Shown here: positions 32,163-40,716 of the stretch, piece by piece | Numbering within the stretch: position 1 is the first letter of the stretch | Layout: every line of letters starts with the position of its first letter | Source of the DNA: Bacteroidales bacterium | GTDB lineage: Bacteria > Bacteroidota > Bacteroidia > Bacteroidales > GCA-2748055 | Length of the DNA stretch: 53,061 nt | Direction of reading: 5' to 3' | NCBI GenBank assembly: GCA_029210725.1 | Contig: JARGFM010000022.1 | Location: forward strand, 1-53,061 | Made by a program: the position numbers and the translations under genes | The notes under the pieces: model-generated | Database searches by the model: none | The model's input: the letters and a program-made list of their open reading frames with translations, nothing else | What the model was told of the DNA's origin: nothing

Positions 32163-33293
32163 CTATGCGTTTATCATCATAGGCATCAGAAGCATCAGAA
32201 TATCTTCGCTTTCATTCTGCGTTTCGGAAGGAAGCAGGATCCCGGCACGGGTAGGATCGCTCATCTCCAGCACCACATCGTCGGAAGGAAGGTTTGCGAG
32301 AATTTCGATCAGAAAGGTCGATTTGAAGCCAATCTCCATATCCTCCCCTTCGTACAGACAGCTTAATCTTTCGGTAGCCGAAATAGAAAAATCGATGTCC
32401 TGAGCGGAGACATTCAACTGATTTCCGGTGAGACTGATTTTCACCAGGTTACTGGCCTGGTTGGAGAAGACCGAAACCCGCTTCAGCGTATTATAGAAGG
32501 TCAGGCGATCGATGCTCATCTTATACGGATTGTCGGTCGGAATAACAGAGTTGTAACTGGGATAGTTGCCTTCCACCAGCCTGCAAACGAGTTTGTAATT
32601 GGTCAGTGTAAAAGAGGCATTGCGGTCATCAAACTCCAGAACCACTTTGTTCTCCTCCCTGGGCAGAATATTCTTCAGCAGCGATGCCGGCTTCTTTGGA
32701 AGAATAAAGCTTGAAGCACTTCCTGCAGAGGCATCGGTTCTCTTATAACGTACCAGTTTATGGGCATCGGATGCTACAAAGGTGATGTCATCGGGAGACA
32801 GCTCTATAAAAATGCCGTTCATGACCGGTCGCAGTTCATCATCGGCAGTTGCAAACAGAGATTTGCTGATTCCGGCAAGAAGAAGCTCCTGCTCAAGCTC
32901 CAGGGTCTGCTTCTGATCATCCTTGATCACAGGCATCTGCGGGAATTCTGCCCCATTCTGACCTGGAATGGAGAATTTTCCGTTCTCGCTCTGGATCACA
33001 ACCATCAGGCTGTCAGGGTTGATCTCAAAGGTCAGCGGAATATCCGGGAACTCTTTGAGCGTATCATTTAACAACCGTGCAGGAATTGCCACAGCTCCCG
33101 AACCATCTGTATTTTCAAGCTCGATGTGCGTAACCAGGGTCGACTCCAGATCGGATGAGGTAATCTCCAGAATCCCTTCCTCCAGAGAGAAAAGGAAATT
33201 GTCTAAAATGGGGAGTGTGTTCTTGTTACTGATCACACGACTGATGGCCTGCAGATGACCCAACAGTTCCATACTGGACACAACAAATTTCAT
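32163..33293 (-). CDS. dnaN: DNA polymerase III beta subunit (sliding clamp)
   Basis: A 376-residue processivity clamp that encircles DNA and holds the polymerase and repair proteins. Three homologous clamp domains are visible: residues 1-120 (MKFVVSSMELLGHLQAISRV, PILDNFLFS), 130-245 and 250-376. Diagnostic segments are TSSDLESTLVTHIEL, LFATADDELRPVMNGIFIEL, SDAHKLVRYKR and the C-terminal VLMLLMPMMINA-like ending. It is not beside dnaA but inside a run with an exonuclease and gld genes. The gap to the DUF4340 gene upstream is about 70 bp, so it may have its own promoter. Confidence 0.96.
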   Translation of the reverse strand: MKFVVSSMELLGHLQAISRVISNKNTLPILDNFLFSLEEGILEITSSDLESTLVTHIELENTDGSGAVAIPARLLNDTLKEFPDIPLTFEINPDSLMVVIQSENGKFSIPGQNGAEFPQMPVIKDDQKQTLELEQELLLAGISKSLFATADDELRPVMNGIFIELSPDDITFVASDAHKLVRYKRTDASAGSASSFILPKKPASLLKNILPREENKVVLEFDDRNASFTLTNYKLVCRLVEGNYPSYNSVIPTDNPYKMSIDRLTFYNTLKRVSVFSNQASNLVKISLTGNQLNVSAQDIDFSISATERLSCLYEGEDMEIGFKSTFLIEILANLPSDDVVLEMSDPTRAGILLPSETQNESEDILMLLMPMMINA

Positions 33294-33362
33294 ATATGTT
33301 TGCTTTTATTTAGTGAGTCAATGAACCATCAATTATACGAAAAAAAATCCTTATTGCCGCAG

Positions 33363-34346
33363 CTACTTTTCCCGAAAATAATGGGATAAGCCGCGCATCA
33401 GAACATCCAGGTAGATGTAGTTGACAATCATGGCATCCTGCATATCATTGTACAGGACCAGGGCCCGGAACAGATCGGGTTCTGAACCGGGTATTTCAGA
33501 GTAGGGAAAGATCTGCAGAGAGTGCTGCTCGCCCTGAAAAGTTTCCACCCTGATACTGGCCAGTTTTTCAACATGATCCCCGCTTCTCAGGAGCGAGTCG
33601 GCGCTTATACCGGTTCTCCGTTCATACCTGAGAGAGGTGAAATAACTGAATAGAAGTTTCATCGAAAGCTCCCTGGCTTCCCCCTCGGGCAGCTTCGTAT
33701 GCTCATTGCCCGGCTCACAGCGTATATTCCCCTCCCGGTCCTGTGTAAAGCGAAATGCCTCCCCCGAAAGGAGCGCGATCTTTATGCCTGAAATCCCGGA
33801 AGGGGGGAGGTCCATCAGAAGATGATCCCTGTAATGATCCGGGGTTGCTGAAAAAACCCGCTCCAGGTCCAGGCCGGGATATCCCGGCACAGACACAAAA
33901 TAGGCCTGTTCTGATCCCTGAGGGCTCAGAAGGTACCCGCCCATGGCCTTCCTGAGCCCATAACTCAGAAGAAGCCTGTCGTCCCTGAAAAACGCCAGCT
34001 CCCTGGACTCTCCCTGTGGGTCCTCATAGCCCCTGGCCTGCTCCGCATCCACCACGGACGCTACTTCCAGCCGGCTGGCTGCGATCAGCAGATTTTCCAT
34101 CGATACAGGATTTACCTCCTCTGTTCCAAAGAGGTACCATCCATCCTCCACCCTGATCAACTCGACAGAGTTATAGGGGTCCACCAGTACAATGCGGTCC
34201 ACATCCTTCATGCTCCGGATCGCCACACTCCGACCCTCCCTATCCGGCCAGTTCCAGGGATTGAACAAAAGCAGGAGCAGGATCAGGAACAGGAACACGC
34301 CTGCGACGACCGGGATGGCTTTACGGCTCTTCATCTCAGTGTGCAT
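33363..34346 (-). CDS. DUF4340 domain membrane protein, gld ABC partner
   Basis: A 327-residue protein with an N-terminal membrane helix (VVAGVFLFLILLLLLF, about residues 13-29) and a periplasmic beta-rich region. The DUF4340 pattern shows VDRIVLVDPYNSVELI, GWYLFG and YGLRKAMGGYLLSP. In many genomes DUF4340 proteins follow the GldF and GldG-like components of an ABC system, as here. The start is either ATG at 34346 (11-nt overlap with gldG) or ATG at 34334; the longer form is given. Function in the transporter is unknown; an accessory periplasmic subunit is the natural guess. Confidence 0.8.
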   Translation of the reverse strand: MHTEMKSRKAIPVVAGVFLFLILLLLLFNPWNWPDREGRSVAIRSMKDVDRIVLVDPYNSVELIRVEDGWYLFGTEEVNPVSMENLLIAASRLEVASVVDAEQARGYEDPQGESRELAFFRDDRLLLSYGLRKAMGGYLLSPQGSEQAYFVSVPGYPGLDLERVFSATPDHYRDHLLMDLPPSGISGIKIALLSGEAFRFTQDREGNIRCEPGNEHTKLPEGEARELSMKLLFSYFTSLRYERRTGISADSLLRSGDHVEKLASIRVETFQGEQHSLQIFPYSEIPGSEPDLFRALVLYNDMQDAMIVNYIYLDVLMRGLSHYFREK

Positions 34347-36045
34347 ATCTGCGTTTCCTGACTACCTGAATGATAATTCCCGAGAATACCACCATCAGCA
34401 GCGGCAACAGGGTGTTTACAAGTTTCCATTTGAGAAGCCGGGACTTTTGACTGATCAGTTCATTGTTCAGGAGACGAAGCTTAAACTCCCTGGAGCGCAG
34501 CTCCATTAAGCCGGTCTCATCGGTCATATAGTTAACCACATTCATGATGAATTCACGGTTTCCAAAGGTCTGCCGGGTATACCTGTCAAATCCCAGGGGC
34601 TGAGCCCTGAATGCTCCACGCTCATATTGCACTTCGTTGGCGGCTATGTCGCCATCGGAGAGGACAAATACGGAAGATGGCTCTCCCTTTTTGATGCTTT
34701 GCCAGTTTGAGGGTGATACCCCCTCCGGCACGGGGTAATTGAGGTAAAAGGATTCGAATCTTCCCTCCAGCAGAATACCAACCGGAAGCCGGGCAGAGCG
34801 GTAGAGTGCCGGATCGGGTTTTGCGGTCACCTCCTCCATATTGATGTAGAGGGGAACATCCCTCTTGCGGCTGGCCTGCGATGTGGCCAGCAATACTGTT
34901 TTTCTAAGCTGTCCGGAGGTGCCGGAAAGAGTGTCCATGGAGGAGGCAAACTGGCTCAGAACATAGTTAATCCCCTTGCTTACAGGGTGGTTATCCGGTC
35001 CTGCCAGCAGTGGATGGTACACCCAGGGCATCATGGTGAAGCGTGCCTGCTCCCCTGCCGGAGCCGTATTCACTGGAACATAATTGCACTGCATATCCGC
35101 CACCAGGTTATAGTTGATCCGGATCCCGTACTTAAACAGAAGGTCCTCCAGTCCCACCGGGTTGGCCAAAGCCACCGTGGTCCCTGTGGAGAGGCTGTCG
35201 GCAAAAGGGTGCACCGGATCGAGGAAAAAGAGGACCTTTCCTCCCTGCATAATGTACTGGTCGATTGCATATTTATCAGCCTCACTGAAGGGATAACGGG
35301 GACGGGCAATGATCAGAGCCTCGTAGGGAAGTAAAGCCTCCACATTTCCATGGATATACCCGCGATCCACCTGGAAAAAAATTTTCAGTTCGTCCATCAG
35401 GCTGTGAGTCTGCAGGGAATCAAGCTCTCCATGTCCCTCTATAAAGGCAATGCGCGGGACCTCTTCCACGGTCAGGCTGTGAATGGCCCTGGCAAATTCA
35501 TATTCCAGGGTCTGAATGGAGTTATTCAGATTCACTTCATGCGAAAGGGAAGGATTATTCTTCAAAAGGTTCACAGGCATCTCATAGGGACCGCAGGCCA
35601 CAATGGCACCCGGAAAGACGGTCCTGGTGGCACTACCTCCTTCATCGTCCCGCACCTGGATGCTGGTCACATTCAGGCCCCGGTCGTACAACTCCCCGAT
35701 CATCCTGTTCCGGATAGCCTCATCGGGTTCGTCGTACAGATTTATAAACTCGTATTGCAGTTTCTCTCCGCCATAGGCCCTGAAATCGTCCATCAGTTCC
35801 CGGATCGATTTCCGGAAATTGACAAATTCAGCCGGGAGGTCCCCGTCCAGGTATATTTTCACATAAACCACATCATCCAGTTCCCTCAGGAACTGTTTCG
35901 TAGCCCTTGAAAGGGTATATTTTTTTTCAGAAGTCAGGTCGATCCGGAAAAACTTTATTTCTGCCAGCAGGCCAAGTACCACAACCAGGACCAGGGCAAT
36001 TCCCAGCTCAGTCAGATGTCTTCTTTTGAGTCCTTTCCTGTCCAT
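34336..36045 (-). CDS. gldG: Gliding-motility-associated ABC transporter substrate-binding protein GldG
   Basis: A 569-residue protein anchored by an N-terminal helix (LTELGIALVLVVVLGLLAEI) and a C-terminal helix (LVNTLLPLLMVVFSGIIIQV then a basic tail). The large periplasmic part carries the GldG/IFT52-like ABC-associated domain, with RIDLTSEKKYTLSRATKQFL, ELMDDFRAYGGEKLQYEF and ALIIARPRYPFSEADKYAID. In Flavobacterium johnsoniae GldA, GldF and GldG form an ABC complex linked to gliding. Most Bacteroidota carry the genes without gliding, so motility should not be assumed. ATG at 36045 is favoured; the open frame begins inside gldF. The ATPase subunit is not in this window. Confidence 0.87.
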   Translation of the reverse strand: MDRKGLKRRHLTELGIALVLVVVLGLLAEIKFFRIDLTSEKKYTLSRATKQFLRELDDVVYVKIYLDGDLPAEFVNFRKSIRELMDDFRAYGGEKLQYEFINLYDEPDEAIRNRMIGELYDRGLNVTSIQVRDDEGGSATRTVFPGAIVACGPYEMPVNLLKNNPSLSHEVNLNNSIQTLEYEFARAIHSLTVEEVPRIAFIEGHGELDSLQTHSLMDELKIFFQVDRGYIHGNVEALLPYEALIIARPRYPFSEADKYAIDQYIMQGGKVLFFLDPVHPFADSLSTGTTVALANPVGLEDLLFKYGIRINYNLVADMQCNYVPVNTAPAGEQARFTMMPWVYHPLLAGPDNHPVSKGINYVLSQFASSMDTLSGTSGQLRKTVLLATSQASRKRDVPLYINMEEVTAKPDPALYRSARLPVGILLEGRFESFYLNYPVPEGVSPSNWQSIKKGEPSSVFVLSDGDIAANEVQYERGAFRAQPLGFDRYTRQTFGNREFIMNVVNYMTDETGLMELRSREFKLRLLNNELISQKSRLLKWKLVNTLLPLLMVVFSGIIIQVVRKRRYAH

Positions 36046-36052
36046 GCGCGCC

Positions 36053-36784
36053 TTACCATTTACTGCTTTGTAGAACGGTGCGGGTTCCAAGCAAAAAGAG
36101 CAGGATCACACCGGCGAAATAGAGCATATCCCTGGAATCGATCACTCCCCGGCTGATGGAGTTATAGTGGTAACTGATCCCCAGGCGCGAAACCAGGAAA
36201 ACAATACGCCCCGATTCGGCCATTCCGCTCAGGAATTCAAATCCCATATACATCAGGAAGGATAGAAAGACCGCCAGAATGAAGGCAACAATCTGGTTCC
36301 CGGTAAGAGAAGAGGAGAACATGCCGATGGCTGCATAAATCCCGCCCAGGAAAAGCAGGCCCATGTAGGAACCCCAGGTGCCTCCTGCATCCACATTTCC
36401 CGGGGGACTGCCCAGTCGGGAAACGGACCAGAAATAGATCAGCGTAGGAATAAGCGAAAGAAGCACCAGAATCCAGGAGGCCAGAAACTTGGCCAGAATA
36501 ATCTGCAATTCCGACACCGGCCTGGTATACAGCAGATCCAGGGTCCCGCTTCGCCTTTCCTCTGAAATCATCCTCATGGTAATAGCAGGAACCAGGAAAA
36601 GAAAGAGCCAGGGAGCAATGGCAAACAGGGAGTCGAGGGTGGCGTAGCCGTTCTCCGGCACATTAAACTGCCCGGGCACGATCCACATAAACAGGCTGTT
36701 GAGCAGAAGGAATACCACAATCACCACATAGCCTGTAAGGCTGCTGAAAAAACCATTGATTTCCTTCTTAAAAAGTGCCCACAT
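36053..36784 (-). CDS. gldF: Gliding-motility-associated ABC transporter permease GldF
   Basis: A 243-residue polytopic membrane protein with six hydrophobic segments. It starts MWALFKKEINGFFSSLTGYV and contains VPAITMRMISEERRSGTLD and LLYTRPVSELQIILAKFLAS, a pattern typical of ABC-2 permeases and of GldF in particular. It would form the membrane channel part of the Gld ABC complex with GldG just downstream. It lies 12 nt after the SpoIID gene, and gldG begins 7 nt after its stop, all on one strand. Confidence 0.9.
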   Translation of the reverse strand: MWALFKKEINGFFSSLTGYVVIVVFLLLNSLFMWIVPGQFNVPENGYATLDSLFAIAPWLFLFLVPAITMRMISEERRSGTLDLLYTRPVSELQIILAKFLASWILVLLSLIPTLIYFWSVSRLGSPPGNVDAGGTWGSYMGLLFLGGIYAAIGMFSSSLTGNQIVAFILAVFLSFLMYMGFEFLSGMAESGRIVFLVSRLGISYHYNSISRGVIDSRDMLYFAGVILLFLLGTRTVLQSSKW

Positions 36785-36796
36785 CTTCCCGGATCC

Positions 36797-37969
36797 TTAT
36801 TTGTCTTTCAGAGACTCCGGAAGGCTGGAGTCCGGTAAATCGCGATAATCCATGATCCGCACTTCATGAAAATAGAACTTCAGTATATCCTGGTATGAGA
36901 ATCCGTCCCTGGCCATTTTCATGGCACCCTCCTGGCTCATTCCAATTCCATGTCCGAATCCTTTCCCCCATACCAGAACATGATCCCCATCGGGGAACAT
37001 ATCAAAAAAGCTTGATTTGAAACCCCAGTCCTCCCGGATCTTTGCCATCCGTATGGAATCCTTATCAAGAATAAAATACTTCTTCCGCTTCATCTGTTCA
37101 ATATAGATGATCTCATCCGGAATCCGGGTAACAGATTTCATCCCGTTCTTCAGCAAATAGTCCTTCCACGCTTTAAAAGAAATGGTATCCTGCCATTTGG
37201 CATGTGACTGATGCAGGGAGTAGGGGTCCACCACGGACTGAAGGTAATCGACATCTGAAAGCCAGACATCTGCAGCCCTCTGGGTTTGTCCCCCGCTGTT
37301 GGCATGATAGGCCGCTGAAATCAGTTTGAAATTGTAATCGGCCAGCACAATGGCACTGGTTTCCACAATGGCCTCCAGTATTTGCGGATTGCCGGCTCTC
37401 TTTCCCTTGTAAGCCTGGCAGTGCGACCTGTCGCACAGTGCGAAACCCTCGTTCAGGTGCCTGTCCATCTGCTTCATGGCAAAGGTCCTGCAAAGTATGG
37501 ATTGCGCCTTATAAAACTCTTTTTCAGCATTTGGCCCCGACTCGGCTTCAACGACTCCGGCCAGGTATTTATCCATATCCACCTGGTTTACCAGGGTCAT
37601 ATAACGATCCTCAGGGATCACCAGCAAATTGTCATCGTATTGCCTGGATGTTATTTCCGGTGAAAGGGTCCGAACACGGAATACCGATTCTGCGGACAGG
37701 GCCCTTAACAGAATATGGGATGCAAATCCAAAATCGTGCTCCGCGTCCAGCACTTTCACCCTTCCCTCCTCGTGGGTCAGGTAGAAGATATCTCCCACTT
37801 CAAATCTGAGTTTCACTTCCCCGTCCAGCAACAGCTGGTAATGTCCCGAAGAGCAGTAAACCACCGCTGCCCTGACCAGATGATCCTGGAAAAGCCCCAC
37901 CTCCACTGTCTGTGCCGTCAGTCCGGTCCAGGAAGCCACCATCCACAACATCGTAACAATCCGCCTCAT
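36797..37969 (-). CDS. SpoIID/LytB domain exported protein
   Basis: A 390-residue protein with a signal peptide (MRRIVTMLWMVASWTGLTAQ). A SpoIID domain extends through the middle and C-terminal part: VNQVDMDKYLAGVVEAESGP, YKAQSILCRTFAMKQMDRHL, SAAYHANSGGQTQRAADVWL and GFGHGIGMSQEGAMKMARDG. In spore formers SpoIID cleaves peptidoglycan glycan strands; in Bacteroidota the homologues probably act on cell wall or its fragments, with no sporulation involved. It overlaps lpxB by four bases (ATGA) and leads into gldF, tying envelope genes together. Confidence 0.9.
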   Translation of the reverse strand: MRRIVTMLWMVASWTGLTAQTVEVGLFQDHLVRAAVVYCSSGHYQLLLDGEVKLRFEVGDIFYLTHEEGRVKVLDAEHDFGFASHILLRALSAESVFRVRTLSPEITSRQYDDNLLVIPEDRYMTLVNQVDMDKYLAGVVEAESGPNAEKEFYKAQSILCRTFAMKQMDRHLNEGFALCDRSHCQAYKGKRAGNPQILEAIVETSAIVLADYNFKLISAAYHANSGGQTQRAADVWLSDVDYLQSVVDPYSLHQSHAKWQDTISFKAWKDYLLKNGMKSVTRIPDEIIYIEQMKRKKYFILDKDSIRMAKIREDWGFKSSFFDMFPDGDHVLVWGKGFGHGIGMSQEGAMKMARDGFSYQDILKFYFHEVRIMDYRDLPDSSLPESLKDK

Positions 37970-39090
37970 TTACCTTCTTCTTTTAACAATTCGAACATAC
38001 GTTCTCCGATTCTGCGGGAAACCCCCGGATCGCCCAGCCCCGCTTTTATAACACCATAACCCTCCTGCAAGACCTTCCTGTGCCCGGCATCGTACAGGAT
38101 CCTGACAAGTTCATCGCGGGTGCGCCTGGTCAGATCTTTCTGGATCACTTCCTCCACCAGTTTCTTCCCGTAAATCAGATTCACAAGACTTATAAAATTA
38201 ATCTTTATTAATCGTTTTGCAATGCCGTAAGCCAGCTTACTGGTTCCATAAAGGACTACCTGGGGCAGATCAAAGAGGGCTGCTTCCAGGGTGGCGGTTC
38301 CGGAAGTAACCAGACCCGCCTCTGCACACTCCAGTAAGGCATAGGTTTCATTATAAACGATCCTGACCCCGGTCCCCCGAAGGTATTGCTCATAGAGTGA
38401 TGCATCTATGGAGGGTGCCCCCGCCACTACAAACTGATGCTCCGGATGTCCGGCTGCCAGTTCCAGCATGGAAGGTAAAGTGCTTTCAATCTCCTTTTTT
38501 CGCGAACCGGCGAGAAGTGCCACCAGCGGTTTTTTATCCAGGCCATGACGCTTTTTCCACGCTTCCTTCCCTTCAAATTCCTCCCTGAACCAGGCCACCT
38601 GGTCGACCAGGGGATTTCCAAAATACTCCACTTCCATATGGAAGCGCTTAAAAAAATCCCTCTCAAAGGGAAGAATGGTAAAGAGCCGGTCCACATAGAG
38701 TTTCAGCGACTTCACCCTTCGCTGTTTCCAGGCCCACACCTTGGGGGAAATATAATAAAAAACCCGGATCCCCCGGCCGGCAGCGAAGCGTGCCATCCGC
38801 ATATTAAACCCCGGATAATCGACCGGGATCAGCACATCCGGGTCCCACTCCAGGATCTTTCGTTTCATAAGACGCAGATTCCGGAAAATTTTCCGCAGGT
38901 GAAACAAAACATCCAGCATCATAAAGCTGGTCTCCCGGTAATGCATCACCATCCCGCCAGCCACTCCCTGCATCAGATCGCCTCCCATATAACAAAACTC
39001 GGCCTCCGGATCCATTTTACAAAGTTCCTTCATCAGGCTGGATCCGTGAAGGTCGCCCGAAGCTTCTCCTGCTATGAGAAAGTATTTCAT
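37966..39090 (-). CDS. lpxB: Lipid-A-disaccharide synthase
   Basis: A 374-residue GT-B-type glycosyltransferase of the lipid A pathway. It joins UDP-2,3-diacylglucosamine to lipid X at the inner membrane. The N-terminus MKYFLIAGEASGDLHGSSLM is diagnostic. It is followed by FCYMGGDLMQ, LIPVDYPGFNMRMARFA, YYISPKVWAWKQRRV, LLAGSRKKEIESTLPSML and SGTATLEAALFDLPQVVLYG. The open frame extends upstream to 39168, but ATG at 39090 gives the exact family start. The gene shows that the organism makes lipid A. It is 7 nt from the upstream small membrane protein and overlaps the SpoIID gene by 4 nt. Confidence 0.95.
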   Translation of the reverse strand: MKYFLIAGEASGDLHGSSLMKELCKMDPEAEFCYMGGDLMQGVAGGMVMHYRETSFMMLDVLFHLRKIFRNLRLMKRKILEWDPDVLIPVDYPGFNMRMARFAAGRGIRVFYYISPKVWAWKQRRVKSLKLYVDRLFTILPFERDFFKRFHMEVEYFGNPLVDQVAWFREEFEGKEAWKKRHGLDKKPLVALLAGSRKKEIESTLPSMLELAAGHPEHQFVVAGAPSIDASLYEQYLRGTGVRIVYNETYALLECAEAGLVTSGTATLEAALFDLPQVVLYGTSKLAYGIAKRLIKINFISLVNLIYGKKLVEEVIQKDLTRRTRDELVRILYDAGHRKVLQEGYGVIKAGLGDPGVSRRIGERMFELLKEEGK

Positions 39091-39097
39091 TCCGACT

Positions 39098-39388
39098 TCA
39101 GACAAATTTGAGCAGGAGCATAAGAAATGCCAGCAGCAGTGTGGAAAAAATAACTCCCCTGGCCGCAAAATTCCGCTTGGTCCAGATGCATATGAAAAAA
39201 AGTAAGAGGTTAGGAAGTGCTGAAAGACTTATCAGTTTGGACAGCATCCCGAGTTGCTGGAAGCTGACCAGAAAGTCCGCCAGCCCCTTTTCACTTTTAA
39301 TGATCCAGATGATCAGCATGCTCAGGGCAGGTACTGCCAGTGCAGGAAGCAATCCGCTTAACAGGGTATCGTATCTTTTCTTACTCAT
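39098..39388 (-). CDS. Small membrane protein of unknown function
   Basis: A 96-residue protein with three predicted hydrophobic segments (LLPALAVPALSMLIIWII, LISLSALPNLLLFFICIW, GVIFSTLLLAFLMLLLKF). I do not recognise a named family. It sits between surE and lpxB, its ATG at 39388 overlaps the end of surE by 8 nt, and lpxB follows after 7 nt. This conserved-looking position suggests a role in the envelope, but nothing more can be said. An ATG further up at 39406 would lengthen it by six residues. Confidence 0.75.
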   Translation of the reverse strand: MSKKRYDTLLSGLLPALAVPALSMLIIWIIKSEKGLADFLVSFQQLGMLSKLISLSALPNLLLFFICIWTKRNFAARGVIFSTLLLAFLMLLLKFV

Positions 39389-40181
39389 TCCTGCTGCTTT
39401 GAGCAAACTCCATGGTTTTCAGCTTATCCAGCACCTCGTAGGCAGTCAGATCGGTATGGATAGGCACGACGGAGACATAGCCGTTCTTCAGGGCCCACTC
39501 ATCGGTGCCTGTTCCACCGTTCTCAGGCTCCCTGTTCTGGAAGAAACCCGTAAGCCAGTAGTACTCGGAGCCATTGGGATCCATTCTTTTTTCAAATTCC
39601 TCTTTCCAGTAGCCATTGGCCTGGCTGCACAAGCGGATTCCCCGGATCTCCATGGAAGAGAGGTCGGGAACATTTACATTCAGACAGATTCCATCGGGCA
39701 GGCCACTCTCCAGTACCTGCCGGATAAGCTCTTCCGCGACCTCTGCAGAGGCGCTGAAATCGGCATCCGGATCAAAATTGAGCAAGGAAAAGCCGATGGA
39801 GGGAATATGGTTCACCGCACCTTCCATGGCAGCAGCCATAGTTCCCGAATAAAGCACACTGGAGGAGGAGTTGGAGCCATGATTAATGCCCGATAAAAGC
39901 AGGTCGGGCCTGCGTTCGGACAGACTGTTAAAAACCAGTTTTACACCATCCACAGGAGTTCCGTTGGTCACATAGGAGCTAAGTCCGGGCTCTTCGGAAA
40001 CAAGTTTAACCCGGAGGGGTACCTTGACGGTGATGGCATGGGACATGCCGGACATGGGCTCCTGAGAAGAGATTGCAATAACATCTCCAAATTTGCGGGC
40101 CACGGTAAGCAGCGCTTTCATGCCCCGGGCATGAATACCATCGTCGTTGGTAACCAGTATCAAAGGGGTTCTGTTCATCAT
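39381..40181 (-). CDS. surE: 5'-nucleotidase SurE
   Basis: A 266-residue metal-dependent nucleoside-5'-monophosphate phosphatase. The SurE signature begins at once: LILVTNDDGIHARGMKALL (Asp-Asp metal ligands), APMSG-type loop SSQEPMSGMSHAITV, GTPVDGVKLV and LLLSGINHGSNSSSSVLYSG. The later DYWA-like part is changed in the usual Bacteroidota manner (NGYWKEEFEKRMDP). SurE acts on stray nucleotides in stationary phase. ATG at 40181 (with a second ATG next to it) fits the family; the longer form would add six residues. It heads the 10-kb minus-strand run and is divergent from the NUDIX gene. Confidence 0.95.
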   Translation of the reverse strand: MMNRTPLILVTNDDGIHARGMKALLTVARKFGDVIAISSQEPMSGMSHAITVKVPLRVKLVSEEPGLSSYVTNGTPVDGVKLVFNSLSERRPDLLLSGINHGSNSSSSVLYSGTMAAAMEGAVNHIPSIGFSLLNFDPDADFSASAEVAEELIRQVLESGLPDGICLNVNVPDLSSMEIRGIRLCSQANGYWKEEFEKRMDPNGSEYYWLTGFFQNREPENGGTGTDEWALKNGYVSVVPIHTDLTAYEVLDKLKTMEFAQSSRNE

Positions 40182-40212
40182 CACTTTATAAGCATACAAA
40201 AATATCTAAAAT

Positions 40213-40227
40213 CCCCGAGAACCGGGG
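40213..40227. repeat. GC-rich hairpin in the surE/NUDIX divergent gap
   Basis: CCCCG (40213-40217) pairs with CGGGG (40223-40227) around a 5-nt loop, flanked by AT-rich arms and followed on the plus strand by a T-rich stretch. It resembles a terminator but lies between two divergent genes, in or near their leaders, rather than after a gene. Confidence 0.5.
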
Positions 40228-40249
40228 TTTTATTTTGTAATTTCATGCA

Positions 40250-40678
40250 ATGGGCACTATCGGGACAGCTGTCACAAAAATACTTGCTCCCGGCTCTCTG
40301 GATGACTCTGAACTGACTTACGTGGTCATGGGGGCCAGGTACCGGGGACAATGGATCTTTGTGCGGCACCGGGAGAGGCAAAGCTGGGAGCTGCCGGCCG
40401 GACATATTGAAGCGGGCGAGGGACCCGACCAGGCGGCGGTCAGGGAGTTGTATGAAGAGGCCGGGGTGGTGAATTCGACCCTGAGCATCATTTCCGACTA
40501 CGGGGTGAAAGTTGAAGAGCACCAGGCTTTTGGACGCTTGTATTTTGCCGATGTGAAAGAACTGGAACCCCTTCCCGACCATGAAATTGAGGAGATAAAG
40601 TTTGGTAAAGAGCTCCCGTCCAATCTCACCTATCCGGAAGTTCAGACCCTGCTTTTTTCCCTTTTAACTCTGCACTAA
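40250..40678 (+). CDS. NUDIX hydrolase
   Basis: A 142-residue NUDIX protein. The catalytic box is complete at residues 51-73: GHIEAGEGPDQAAVRELYEE followed by AGV, matching Gx5Ex7REUxEExGU exactly. Such enzymes hydrolyse nucleoside diphosphates linked to another group. The substrate cannot be deduced from the box alone; the flanking VRHRERQSWELPAG is typical of the MutT-like group. Start ATG at 40250. Downstream pheT begins 38 nt later with its own -7 box. Confidence 0.88.
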   Translation: MGTIGTAVTKILAPGSLDDSELTYVVMGARYRGQWIFVRHRERQSWELPAGHIEAGEGPDQAAVRELYEEAGVVNSTLSIISDYGVKVEEHQAFGRLYFADVKELEPLPDHEIEEIKFGKELPSNLTYPEVQTLLFSLLTLH

Positions 40679-40684
40679 AAGCAC

Positions 40685-40692
40685 TACTTTTG
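40685..40692 (+). promoter_or_regulatory. Candidate -7 box (TACTTTTG) upstream of pheT
   Basis: The octamer fits TAnnTTTG and ends 24 nt before the pheT ATG. The -33 region has a T-run but no exact TTTG. Confidence 0.3.
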
Positions 40693-40716
40693 TTGCTTAT
40701 TCGTAATGCAGCAGCA

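Noticed and set aside
36053-36784. Reading the gld genes as proof of gliding motility
   Set aside because: GldF and GldG occur in many non-gliding Bacteroidota, and core gliding genes such as gldK-N or sprA are not in the window.
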